A stretch of DNA of 64,000 bases from Halichondria panicea (Eukaryota > Porifera > Demospongiae > Suberitida > Halichondriidae), in NCBI RefSeq assembly GCF_963675165.1, contig NC_087378.1:7989273-8053272 (forward strand), given 5' to 3'. This document shows, one piece after another, positions 25,366 to 36,392 of the stretch (position 1 is its first letter; every line of letters begins with the position of its first letter). Below the pieces are notes generated by a model. The model searched no databases. It was not told the DNA's origin and was given only the letters and a program-made list of their open reading frames with translations. The position numbers and the translations under genes were made by a program.

Positions 25366-28300
25366 AGGTGGTTTCAGAAAGTAACTGTTTACATAATGAT
25401 GCTTAAGTAGCTTGCATTTGTAACAGGTACAAATATAGAGCCTAGGCCTCCCTAAGAATAAGGTCAATGCACACCTCTACAGCAAGTACAACAGCCATGT
25501 AAATATATGGCCAGATGGATGCCACATTACACATTGTTCTCTGTGTGTATATAATATTCAACTATCACGATGGTATATTTCAAGGGTATAAAATGTTAAA
25601 CACTGCTATTCCGCATTAAATCCATGAAAACCTTTCTAACGGTCTTTCCGCGAAAGTTTATATCGTCGAAATATACCCGCTATACAGTAGTTACAGCACA
25701 TGGTGGTTACACTGTAGCTATACAGTAGTTACAGCACATGGTTGTTACACTGTAGCTATACAGTAGTTACAGCACATGGTGGTTACACTGTAGCTATACA
25801 GTAGTTACAGCACATGATTGTTACACTGTAGCTATACAGTAGTTACAGCACATGATTGTTACACTGTGGCTATACAGTAGTTACAGCACATGATTGTTAC
25901 ACTGTAGCTATACAGTAGTTACAGCACATGATTGTTACACTGTGGCTATACAGTAGTTACAGCACATGGTGGTTACACTGTAGCTATACAGTAGTTACAG
26001 CACATGATTGTTACACTGTAGCTATACAGTAGTTACAGCACATGGTGGTTACACTGTACACATCACTTCATTGTTAGTGGATCACGCACCTTGCTGCCAC
26101 TGCTCCGTATCTTGTCCAGGTAGTCCCACACCTGTGCATACGCTATCCTGCCCATCACATGCATGGCCTTGGGTAGGTGCTGCAATGGGAGGAGAGATCA
26201 CATGACATCACATGATCTAACAGATCTTCATATGAAAGTGAAGTTTATAATACACCATGCCTTTTCATTGAGAAAACGAAATGCCACCACTGATCTAAAT
26301 ACATAGGCCTTCCAAAGAAATATGAACAATGCAAGTTATGGCACTCAAAGTTAGGTATCAAAACAGGAATCAACAAGACTCAACGTCCCATGTTATGCTG
26401 CTATAACCACGCAATCACTGATCTAAGCACATCATTGACACTACCTCTGCAATATAATCTGTGTGGCCAGACACGGGATAGGCAGTGGAGGAGAACTGAG
26501 ACAGCCCCACCATACTGACAGGTCCCCTCCACAGAACCTTGTGTGGGTCATACTGGGGGACAGGGGACAGAGGCTTCACCACAGAGTCAGGGGATCTGGA
26601 GGAAGAAGTACATGTAGTAACAACATCCATTATTGTGTGTTGTTGTGTAAACATGTAAACCGTATAGCGGGGAATTTTCGTGGGGTAAAAATATTTTAAC
26701 TTGACAGCGGTGATTTTCGTGAGTAAAAGGGTTAAGCTTAATTATGTGTATTTGTAAATGCATCAGTACATGTAGAAATTTACTCCACGAAAACATTGAG
26801 GTTTACCGGAACACATGCAATGCAATGATAATTACCCGCTATACGGTATATAAGTAATAAAATTCCACAACAACATTTGCAATGTAGGATAAAAAGCTAC
26901 AAAAGTGGTGCCAATCCTAATAAGCCTACTGGCTTTATGTACATGTAAAGCATGTGTACAAACCACACATGGAGGAAGAGTAAACAGTGTCCAAACAACA
27001 AGTCACTAACGTGTGCTCTGTGGTGTGGGCGTCCTCGTGCATGCGTGAGTCTGGTGAGGGTGGGGGAGATGTGGAGAGAGTGGGCGGCTTCATCTTCCCC
27101 GTACAGATATCACAGTGATGATCGTACAAGTGCTGACCATGCTCTGAGGTGGTGCTCTGCAGTAGAGCCAAGATGCCACCTCCGCTAGTCCCTTTATTGT
27201 CTGGGCTCTTGGCATCAGATGATTGCTTTTTAGACTTGGAATGGGGTTTTGAGTCAAGCTTGGTTGACTCCACACGGGCTGGTTTGGGGGAGTCAGTAAT
27301 GGAGGAACTCTGAGGGAAGACAAAAGAGAAATTTGAAAACTGTGAGAACTGGTGCAATATGCACAGTCAAGAAGACTTCTACATGTACATTATATACATA
27401 CATAATTATTATACAGTAAGGTCAGACTAAACAGTAAAGATATTGATGCAGTACACACAGAGAAGCATACATGTATGTACAGCTGCTGCATGATACACAC
27501 ACACCTCCATAATAACCTTGTCTCCTATCTCAGAGGAGTCTATCTCTATTTCTCCCTTGTGAGTGACCTTTCTGATAACCTCTCCGAGAGCTCCAGCCTC
27601 CTCTTCACGTTGCTTGATCATCTCCAGGTCCTGGAACATGAACATAGTGGGGATTGAACTATCACAGAACACCTGGATTATTACAACTGTTCAAGGCAAT
27701 GTACAGTTGTATCTTACTGTGTTACCAATACAGCCATACACAAGCATTTACCTGGGCACAGCTTACAGTGTTACCAATACAGATACATTACCAATACATT
27801 TACATGATACCAATACATTTACCTAACCCAATAGAGCTAATGCCTACCTTCTTGAGGGTGCTCTCCCTCCAAGCTGCTAGCTCTTTGGATGCCAGCTTCT
27901 CACTGCTCATCCTCACCAGCTCACGTGAGCCTATCTCCTTAGTCAGCACTTTCCTGAATAGACCCTGGTTTTTGGAGTCCTTGAGATTGAAGATGAGGCT
28001 ACGATACTTATTCTTGTATTTGGGGTTGATGTCTTGGTTGAGGTTGAATAGCTTCTCCTCTATGTCGTGAGCAATGGCCTCCACTGCAGACTGTGTGACT
28101 GAGGACATGTCAGCAGCGTCCCCGTGCCTAGGGTGTGTGTGTGTGTGTGTGTGTGGTGTGGAGTGTAGGTGTGTGTGTTGTGTGTGGTGTGGGTGGTGTA
28201 TGCAGCGTATGGCGCCCTCCAGCACGGAGAGAAACTCAATGGTGTGTGTGTGCGGGGGGGGGGCTAAAAGAGAGACAAGTTGCATTAGACTAACTACTGA

Positions 28301-31300
28301 GTGAATCCTCCCTCTACTTGAACCACTAAATACCCCCTCTAGAGAGAATCTGACAAGTGAGGATGACTATCAGGATTGTTGGGTCACTGTGTTTGGGTTT
28401 CCCCCGGCAACCTCTTCCTATATCCTAAATTAGTTCTTAGTACGGGACCATCCTCACAAACATGTGGTGTGTGGGTGGTTTAGGTTTATGTGTTAGTAAT
28501 TACAAATTAAAATTCATTGGTTATTAATTAGAACAGAGAAAGGAATGTTGCTGACTAAAATTTTGGTAAGCAGTATAAATGGAGTATGTGTCCAAATTTA
28601 CAAATATGGAGCAATGTTGGCTACTCTGGGCCACATATAACAGGCAGCTACTTGTGCGCTTTACAATGATTCTCTGTTTTGCTAAGGCAGCTACTTGTGG
28701 CTTCCTGGCGGCAGCAACACTATAAAACCATACACAGTATGCTAGCCATTCATTTGATGATAAAGACAAGTTTTGTTCAAGACAGAATAATGTATCCAGT
28801 CTCATTACTAGAAGCAGCTGTAAGCCTGCTGCTCCTGCTAATAGCTATCAAGTGCTGTAAGCTAGTGCTTGCAATAGTGGCTAAAGCTCAGAATGCTGTA
28901 CTGCAAGCTGTACATGCAGAAGATCAGAGGCCACTACCACTCGATGCTGGAGCGGATGCTCTTGAGCAACCTGTGCAAGAGACTGGGGCACCTATTGGTC
29001 ATGGACTGTTTGAGGCTACTAATTATCCAGGAGCTCAGTGTGTGCAGCCTCTACAGGACACACAACCAGCTTTCCAGTTGCAAGACGCTATGCAACAATC
29101 AGTTGGTGGACTTGGTATTGCTCAGGAGTCTCTATATCAGAGGAATCTACCTGCAGCAATGGTGGCAGCCGGTCTGCATATTGAGGTGAGCAGCTGTAGC
29201 TAGGCTGTGTGATGAACTTTAGAAGTGTGCTTTTGAAGGCTCCTTTGCAAGAATTTCCCAACTATTTTGTCGATTAAGTTTTTGTCTGATGTTCCATGCA
29301 GGTTCCTGTTGCGAGGGTGAATTATCGATGAACTTTAAAAGCTTACAAAGTAACTGTGACTCTGCTGCTGTGTGTGTGTGTGTATCGTTTTATTCATGTC
29401 CCTATGCGTATGGGTTTACTGCACTTTTGTACTTATAAAAACTGCACATTAAGACTAACAGCTAATATGGAGAGACTGAGTGCATGAATAGAGTATAAGA
29501 CTCCCACTCACACAGAATGCAGGTGTATATTACAACCAGTACGTATGCATTGGAAATAAGTAGGAGCTTCATTACCATTCACATTGTGGAAATAAGCGCA
29601 AATACATACATGTACTATAATCATGTGCTACAAATAAAGCTGAGAGAGACACAGTGTTTGTCCTCACCTCTTCCACAGTATCTGATAGAGAGCTTTCTTG
29701 GCATTGGCACGTACTGAGTCAGGGTCCATGAGAGTGGGGTACTTGATCTCCTCTGTCTTTGCCTCAGCTTTCACTTTCACTCTAGTGGACTTCAGCTTGG
29801 CTATGGGACGAAGTAACACTTGATTCTGGTGAAAGCCATTATAAAGTGCATTTTTTTTTAGTTAGCTTTAGAACAAACAACAAAGGAAAGGTGAACAGAT
29901 ATTATGTTATTGCGTGGGTGGAATCTGCCACTTTAGGAGGAAGAAGAGTCATTTGACAAACAAATACAGATTATTGTCCACTGACATTTCTTCCCCTTGT
30001 CAGGAATGAGGACTTGGTAGGATGGGTGAGATTGCAGCCAGGGCACCAACTCTCTCTCACTGGGGGCACACATTCCCATCAGTATCTTATTAGTGGCCTT
30101 CTCCACTACACCGACACCACCAGAGCCCTTCACAAACTCAGAAGCATTTGTTGATACTTTAATACCGCGACTAGCCAGCCTCCTGAGGGAGCTGCTCACA
30201 TGTTTCTCAATGCACTCTGAGCTACAGTAGATGGATGGTGGCAAGGACTTGTTGGGGCAGCTAGAGATGACACAGTCGTAGTAAAGCAGATCCTGCAAAA
30301 TGAAGTGTACAGTATGTGTATTTAATTATACATTAGGAGGACAGCTAGTAAAGCATGTAAAGGCCATTAACAGACAGCCTACAATGGTTATAGGTAGTTG
30401 TCACAATGATATAAGGCACTTAACAGCCTAGCCTAACAATGGTCATTCTCCCAAACTACACACTGTGTACACAAAGTTTGAAATACACAATCATACTGTT
30501 AGGGCCTACCAACTGAGTTGTAAACATTATTCCCATTTAGTGCTAGCTTGTACCAGTGCAGTAACTACTCACATTTGCATTAGGTTTAACGTCCTCTTGT
30601 TCCGAAGTGCTGCTCACGTCCCCCCCACGGGGGGCATTGTCCGGGAGGAACAACTGAGACATCCCGTACCCATCCGTGGGAGTAGAGCCAGAGAGAGTGC
30701 GCCGACGCTTAGCATGTGGTTCAGTGAGGCCTTGGGCAGCCAGTTTCTTCTTGATGACCTTATCTCTGGCCACCTCCCTCTGCAGCTGTCTGGCAGACCT
30801 GGGGTAATCACATACACATGATGTACAGTGTTTTAGCAATGCTTTCTGCACATGTATACAATACAGCTTTGGTTTATGCACAGTGCAGATACTAATGACT
30901 AAGTTTTGGTCTAACACTAATGCTAGACTCGCAAGCCACTTGGTTTTCTCTGAACTAGCACATAATTATACAAATTTAGCATATAAAATTGTACCCGCCT
31001 GCAAGAATTCAAAGAACTTAGCAAAGCTGACACTTAATAGCTTACTTAGCATGGTTTCAGTGATTGCACACATCAGGTATCTTTTACATAACAACTCACT
31101 CGCCATGGTAACTAAAATGATGACAATAAAAAATGTATTTCGCTGATGATTGAAACTATGATGTATAACAGAGAAGAGAAAGTAGGCAGTTAAAATGGAT
31201 AAGCTATGTATTCCGTTGAGCTATGTATTCCGTATACACTGTACCTCTCAAGTCGAATTAAGAGGTAGGAAAATAAAATCCTAGTACTGCATCCGTCCCG

Positions 31301-34045
31301 GTCCAATCAGAGAAAAAGGAGTGGCTTGCGAGTCTAATAAGCACCATATACATACTGTATACAGTTGTATAAACCAATACCAGCACAAGCTTCTACCCAA
31401 TAAACACCCTCAACTTGTTTGCTGTAATTCTGTAATTCACCGCTTTGTTTATAAATTATTATACAAAACAGTGAACTGGCCATAAAGAGGTGGTTTGCTA
31501 ACACAGGTCCAAGCACATGCTATGGATGGAGACCCTGGGGCCCATTATCCAGGTATTATTATAATAGAAGGTGACCTGCTTATCAGGGTGACCACACTAC
31601 ACACTGATTATATAGCCCCCCACCTGCTAGCAGCTGCCTCCTCCTTGGTCATGTGCTGCCTCTGCAAGCAGACAGGACACACATACTCTCTTCCCTCTCT
31701 CTCCATTTTCTTGCCCTGTCCCACGGTGATCCCCACGCAGTTGCCATGGAACCAGTCCTCACACACGTCACAGCAAATCATGAACCTACGTGTGTGTGTG
31801 TGGGTGTGGATGGGTGGGTGAAATTTATACTGTGTTCTTGAAAAGCCTGTACTGACCCCACACTGCACAGTGGCATAGGAAGCACGGGTGCTCAGGGTGC
31901 TGGAGCACCCCCTTATCTCAAGCTACCTTACCTACTTGCTCCATGAAGTTCAGAACAGCTAGCTAGCTTGATATAGCAGCTAGTAGTCGAGGCTAGTAGC
32001 TAATAGTTACTGAGCTAGCTATACTAGCATAGTTATGTGCACAGTACAAAGGTCAGCTAGATGAACCACATCGTAGATACTCTTATATTCATACCCACTT
32101 AACAGATTTAAAGTATATATAGCAGAACAATTTATCCAGGTAAACTCACGTAGAATTAATTATTTTGGCAAATTTTGATACTGATAATTTTATACCAAAT
32201 TTGCTCAGAATTATTTTATCTCCGGGAATGTAGAATGCCAAAATTTTCAGTGGCCTCTGGCTACCTCAGCACCCCCTTACAAAAACATATTCCTACTCCT
32301 CTGCTGCAGAACTGTTTGATATACAGTATAGGCAAATAGTCTGGTACAAGTGCATATGTATCTCCACCCACCCGTACCTGCCTACTGACAACACTTGCTA
32401 TTTGACCCTCTGCATAATATGCACGCACCTCTACACCTCTCAAACACTATGCCAATTACTGAATCAACCTCTCAAACAACTATGCTGGGTTTTAATTAAA
32501 TCACACCGCAACACCTCACCTGTCATCATGAGGCTGTCGACAGATACAGTACAGCTTGTTAGGGTCCTCTCCCTCACTGTCATCATCAGACCCAGAGTCC
32601 TCACTGCTACTCACAGTCGGGCTGCTATCTTTCTTCTTCTCAACCACCACATCCTCCATCTTACCCTCCTCCCCTGTTGGCTCTAGTATCGGTGACTCTT
32701 CTTTCACCGGTGGTGGGGGTGGTGTCTCAGGAGGAGGAGGAGGCTGCTTGGAGGGTTCAACATGCTCTGGCTCTGAGCAACTCTCTGTGTCACCCACTCT
32801 AGCTCTCAGACGAGCACTTTTGCGAACTAAAGCCTCCGCTTCTTTACTGGGCGGAGTTTCAGCACTCTCTTCAGTTGCGGCTGCTGGCTCCTTTGTACTC
32901 TCAGTGTGATCTGAGACTGGAGAGATTATATGCATGGTGTAATTTTGTTATTCTGTGTACATGTTTGCAAAACAGTAGGACAGGTGACATTTCTCCGTAT
33001 ACAAATTGCAGGGACCTAGCGTTAAATGAAGCATCTTTGAACGACCATAACTTTAATTTCGTTGGTCCAATAACGTTAATTTTATGATTTTCTGAAAGCT
33101 TACAACGAGCTCGTTAAGATGGGACCTTAAAATCAAAAGTCTATTTCTGGCCTGTTTTCGACAATTTACCATGGGCTATAACCCACGGTATTTTCCCAAA
33201 AATAGGAAATTGTGGCCCGTTCCAAATTTGAGATTTGAGCATACCATCTGAACAGGCTCCTTCTTAGTTTTCAGAAAATCATAAAATTGTTAAAATTGGA
33301 CCATCGGAACTCTATTTAAAGAACCGACTCTAGTACGTACATAAGCAGTGACCTACCAGGTTCAATATCTTTCTTATTATCATTTTGTTTCTCAACAGTC
33401 TCCATTTTTTCATCTTGTGGTTCAATTTCACGCTCCTTTTGTACTTCTTCTTTTTGGGGGCTGGCCTTTGTTGCCTCCCTGCTATCTGAGGGACGAAATC
33501 CCGCTAGAAACAACTCAGAGTCTGCGTTACTGAGAAGAGAATTTCCATTTCCCCCTGGCAGAGTAATATCTTCAAAGCCCTTGGGGACGGGTAAGTCAGA
33601 AGATAGACCAAATGGGAAATCAACGACTTCTTCGTCGTCACTTGTTCCGAATATGTCAGCCATTTCTTGAGAGCTGCTCGGATGTGAGGAATTATCTGTG
33701 TGCATGTGTTGGTAATTATAACCACACCCATTTATAATAATTAGATTAATTTTACATAATTAATTAGTTTTTAGTTTCTTCGCACATGCACATACTAAGT
33801 TCATTTGACATACATACATACAAGCAGTCAAACACACACGTAACAAATACACACACGGTAAGCAACAGAAGTGTGAGAAGAAAAAATTGCACCAACAGAC
33901 ATGTTAATTTGCAATGCATAATATGTGTGTGTGTGTGTGTAGCCACAGAGACTGCTGTTGTGTAGTCCACACCTTCTGGCAGTACAGGTAGACTCCACTC
34001 GTTAGCCAGAGAGGCACCGTCCAGCAAGCTGCCGTCTGACTCCAT
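23236..34045 (-). CDS. DIDO1: Death-inducer obliterator/PHF3-like protein: PHD finger, TFIIS central domain, SPOC domain
   Basis: Fourteen exons on the minus strand: 34045-33973, 33695-33357, 32916-32520, 31785-31624, 30798-30573, 30292-29986, 29818-29668, 28127-27848, 27630-27505, 27309-27011, 26595-26445, 26179-26090, 25298-25103, 24644-23236; phases agree throughout (1401 residues). The PHD finger is split over exons 3-4 (LYCICRQP ... [18 protein letters not shown] ... YVCPVC). The TFIIS central domain is in exons 7-9 ([33 protein letters not shown]). A linker carries [14 protein letters not shown], and the SPOC domain is in exons 11-14 ([49 protein letters not shown]). The tail has ProProSerAsn-type repeats, a Gln run and RG-rich sequence. 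Family role: nuclear; PHD reads H3K4me3 and SPOC binds the phosphorylated RNA polymerase II tail. The exon 6-7 junction (29986/29818) is the least certain, since an earlier AG would bring in a stop. Confidence 0.93.
25305..25363. repeat. (TG)n microsatellite at a DIDO1-like 3' splice site
   Basis: On the sense (minus) strand this is (CA)n followed by cgtcag and then the SPOC exon starting at 25298. Only about six bases separate the repeat from the exon. Confidence 0.95.
25580..25694. repeat. Fragment of the ccgtatagcg foldback family
   Basis: Contains gtatatttcaagggtataaaatg and ends tcgaaatatacccgctatac, like the ends of 26656-26849. It abuts the 38-bp minisatellite, whose units begin with the same ctatac word. 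Confidence 0.45.
25684..26058. repeat. Minisatellite, 38-bp unit, about 10 copies
   Basis: The unit is near tagctatacagtagttacag plus cacatg(g/a)(t)tgttacactg. Two variants (ggtggtt and attgtt) are interspersed. It lies in the intron between DIDO1-like exons 12 and 13, ending about 30 bases from exon 12. Confidence 0.9.
26656..26849. repeat. 194-bp foldback element, ccgtatagcg family
   Basis: Left end aaccgtatagcggggaattt, right end attacccgctatacggtat, imperfect inverted repeats. No ORF. In DIDO1-like intron 10. Confidence 0.7.
28790..29331 (+). CDS. Possible nested gene: small single-pass membrane protein, unknown function
   Basis: It lies on the plus strand wholly inside DIDO1-like intron 7, which is on the minus strand. 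Exon 1 28790-29185 (132 codons) ends at a good donor (attgag/gtgagc); exon 2 29302-29331 follows an acceptor (gttccatgcag) in the same phase and ends at TGA, giving 141 residues. Residues 8-30 are strongly hydrophobic ([20 protein letters not shown]), fitting a signal anchor or transmembrane helix. The rest is Ala/Gln/Pro-rich without a domain I recognise. Support is a clean open frame, a coherent splice pair and sensible composition; there is no family match. It could be chance, and a 98-codon competing frame overlaps it. Confidence 0.4.
31870..32290. repeat. Possible interspersed element in a DIDO1-like intron
   Basis: Begins cagtggcataggaagcacgg and ends near tcagcacccccttac ... ttcctac. 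The gagcaccccctta words near both ends are in direct orientation and the outer words are partly inverted. The layout resembles decayed hAT-type elements, but I cannot define exact ends. Confidence 0.35.
33005..33345. repeat. Dispersed repeat, gaccataacttta family
   Basis: Starts cagggacctagcgttaaatg, includes gaacgaccataacttta and gattttctgaaagctt, and ends gaaccgactctagtac. Related sequence occurs at 42815-42945 and 44730-45235. In DIDO1-like intron 2. Confidence 0.6.
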
Positions 34046-34309
34046 TCCAATTGATGCACGCTTTCTAAACGCCTCCCAGTTTTTACTGCGTCTGAGTACG
34101 AGTAGAAGTGATCCAAGAGAAGTACTTAGTTTCTTGTAACTCACGCAATGGGCTAAAGCATGCTATCTTTGTCTAGCTACTTAGTGCCTAAAATCACCAT
34201 ACAGTACCAGACAAAAACTAATTTAAAGGTCAAAGGATAGACACACCTCTATCATGCTGAGTTGGCATAAACAAGATAAAGGAGGCGTGGTCTTAAAACC
34301 AGTGGAGAT
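34046..34309. promoter_or_regulatory. Bidirectional promoter, DIDO1-like / NUP42-like
   Basis: 264 bases separate the two divergent ATGs (34045 minus, 34310 plus). GC-rich words cgcctccc (34071) and ggaggcgtgg (34281) are present; no TATA box is visible at a useful place. Confidence 0.6.
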
Positions 34310-36252
34310 ATGGCTGGAGGAGGAAAAACTGTTTGCAGGTTTTTTCGTGAAGGAAGATGTAGGTTCGGTGCAAATTGCAGGAATTACCATCCCACAGGCA
34401 ATGTTGAAGCTACTGACAGAGGATGGGGTCAGTCAGGAAACAGCAGAGGAGGTCTGTGTCATTCTAGTCCTTGATGTCATTGATGTGTATACTAGTCACT
34501 TGCTTGTATTGTATTACCAGTGTATGAATTTGTTTGCTGTAGGTGGGCAATCCAATCCTCACTCCAATGACTCCAACAGAGGTTGGGGAGCAAAGGTAAG
34601 GAAGAACTGTACGTCTTTTGCTCAAAATTGTATCGTAATCGTCTGAAGTAAGAGGCCACTAAAATATGACATTTTCCATTATAATTATGTTAAGATTTTC
34701 TACACAGTGCGTTGATGGTGAACTTATTAAAAACAACTTTCTTTCTGAATTTTGCAGCAAGGTGGCAATCGATTTCAGCTCTTCAGTGAGAGGAGTGATG
34801 ACGGTGGAAGAGGTGGTAGATCTCAGAGCAGAGATAACGGGCCGAGACGAAACCCATTCGATAGGCTAGGACAGAAGAGTAATGACGGCCAGGACCAGTG
34901 GAACAATACTGAGAGACGTCAAGATAACTGGAGTAGGGGAGGTCAAAGCAATCAAGGCAGACAGCAGCAAGATCGCTGGGGTGGTGGTCAAGATAGGCAG
35001 CAACAAGATCGCTGGAGGGGTGGTCAAGATAGGCAGCAACAAGATCGCTGGAGGGGTGGTCAAGACAGGCAGCAACAAGATCGCTGGAGGGGTGGTGGTC
35101 AAGGCAGACAACAACAAGATCGCTGGGGTGGTGGGGGTGGTCAGTGGAATAGTAGAGATGATAGAAGAAACTCTCAGCAAGGAAATGACCAACCCACTTC
35201 ACCCAAGGATATTGCGTAAGTACTGTCATCGATAAAAATAAATGCCTGATAACCAAGAGAGAGTACAATCATATACACTGTGAATCATTCCTACATACAG
35301 AATAATTATTCTTATGTTTATTATTGTTTTGTTTAATTCTCTTCCCTAGTGAATGTATTCGAGTGGACATGGAGGAGTGGGGTGCTAGCAAGATGTGGCC
35401 CCTCTCCTGCTATGCATATGCTAAAGAGACTCCCTGTATGCCAGGCCTGGTCGATGTGTCCACTGATGAACTACGATGGGAGGCCTACCACGCAAATGCG
35501 CTAGGAAACTCAGCAAAATATTTGCAGAGCCTAATTGAACTTGGTGAAAAACAGATGAGGACGCAGAGGCAATTCAGTACTATCACAGCAGATGATATAG
35601 GCTCAATGGTGAGATCATTCTTAATACACTCAGACTATAGTCTATAGATCGTGTGCTAGGCTATTAGGCATTACCTGGTTAGGCTAGTTTGTAAGTATAC
35701 ATAATTGTAGTCATTAGTCACTGTTTTACTTTGCTTTCTTGTTCTCTCTTGTAGCAATCCAATTCTGGTGCTCTATTCGGTGGTGCAGACGGTGGTAGCT
35801 CCGGTGGTCTATTTGGAGCTGCTGCTAGTCCAACCACTAACCCTTCATTATTCACTGACACTGGCACTAACAAGACGCCTGTGTTTGGCCCCTCCCTCTC
35901 TGGCCCTACTGTGTCGTCTATGTTTGGGGGACAGTCACAATCCCTATTTGGTACAGCAAATACTGGAATGGTCTCTGCTGCTCAATCTGCGCCACTTGTC
36001 TCCATGTTTCAACAGATGAACTCACAAACTGTTTCCATTGCTAATTCTGTTTCTACCCCTATTATTCAGTCAGTTGGTCCAACCACACAAGCTCCTGGTG
36101 GTACAAGCACTGCCAACAGTGGTGCAAGCTCACTAGAAGATATTATAAACTCTACCAAGGCTAGGGAGCTGAATAAGACAGAACTTGAAGCCTATAGTAC
36201 GGACAAATTCATATTAGGCAATTTGCCTGAACATGCTCCCCTTATTGTGTAG
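34310..36252 (+). CDS. NUP42: NUP42/NUPL2-like nucleoporin: CCCH finger and FG repeats
   Basis: Exons 34310-34451, 34543-34595, 34758-35215, 35350-35608, 35755-36252 close in frame. The start is the ATG at 34310, not the longer frame from 34254, because only this frame gives the zinc finger CRFFREGRCRFGANCRNYH (C-x7-C-x5-C-x3-H) at residues 9-27, as in NUP42. Exon 3 encodes a Gly/Arg/Gln stretch with about six RQQQDRW units. Exon 4 has the conserved WPLSCYAYAK ... VDVSTDELRWEAYHA block. Exon 5 has FG motifs (LFGG, LFGA, VFGP, MFGG, LFGT) and a C-terminal ELNKTELEAYSTDKFILGNLP segment like the GLE1-binding end of NUP42. Family role: cytoplasmic face of the nuclear pore, mRNA export. It ends 140 bases from the convergent ERICH3-like stop. 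Confidence 0.92.
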
Positions 36253-36392
36253 CCAGCCACTTAATTATAATAATAATTGCACAGTTTATTTTCTTTTACT
36301 CTACAATGTACATGTATAAGCTTCTGTAAATGCTTGAATTGACAACTTTTTAAAAAATAATTATGACAACAATAATGCATTTCAAAGAGCAT

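Noticed and set aside
25684-26058. CRISPR-like array of short repeats
   Set aside because: Units are contiguous with no unique spacers, in an animal gene intron; it is a minisatellite.
34254-34646. 130-codon ORF as the start of the gene at 34 kb
   Set aside because: Shadow frame. The 34310 frame yields the CCCH finger and fits exon phases of the nucleoporin gene.
34783-35268. 161-codon antisense ORF and other frames across the Gly/Arg repeat
   Set aside because: Repetitive codons keep all frames open; the sense frame is the nucleoporin linker.
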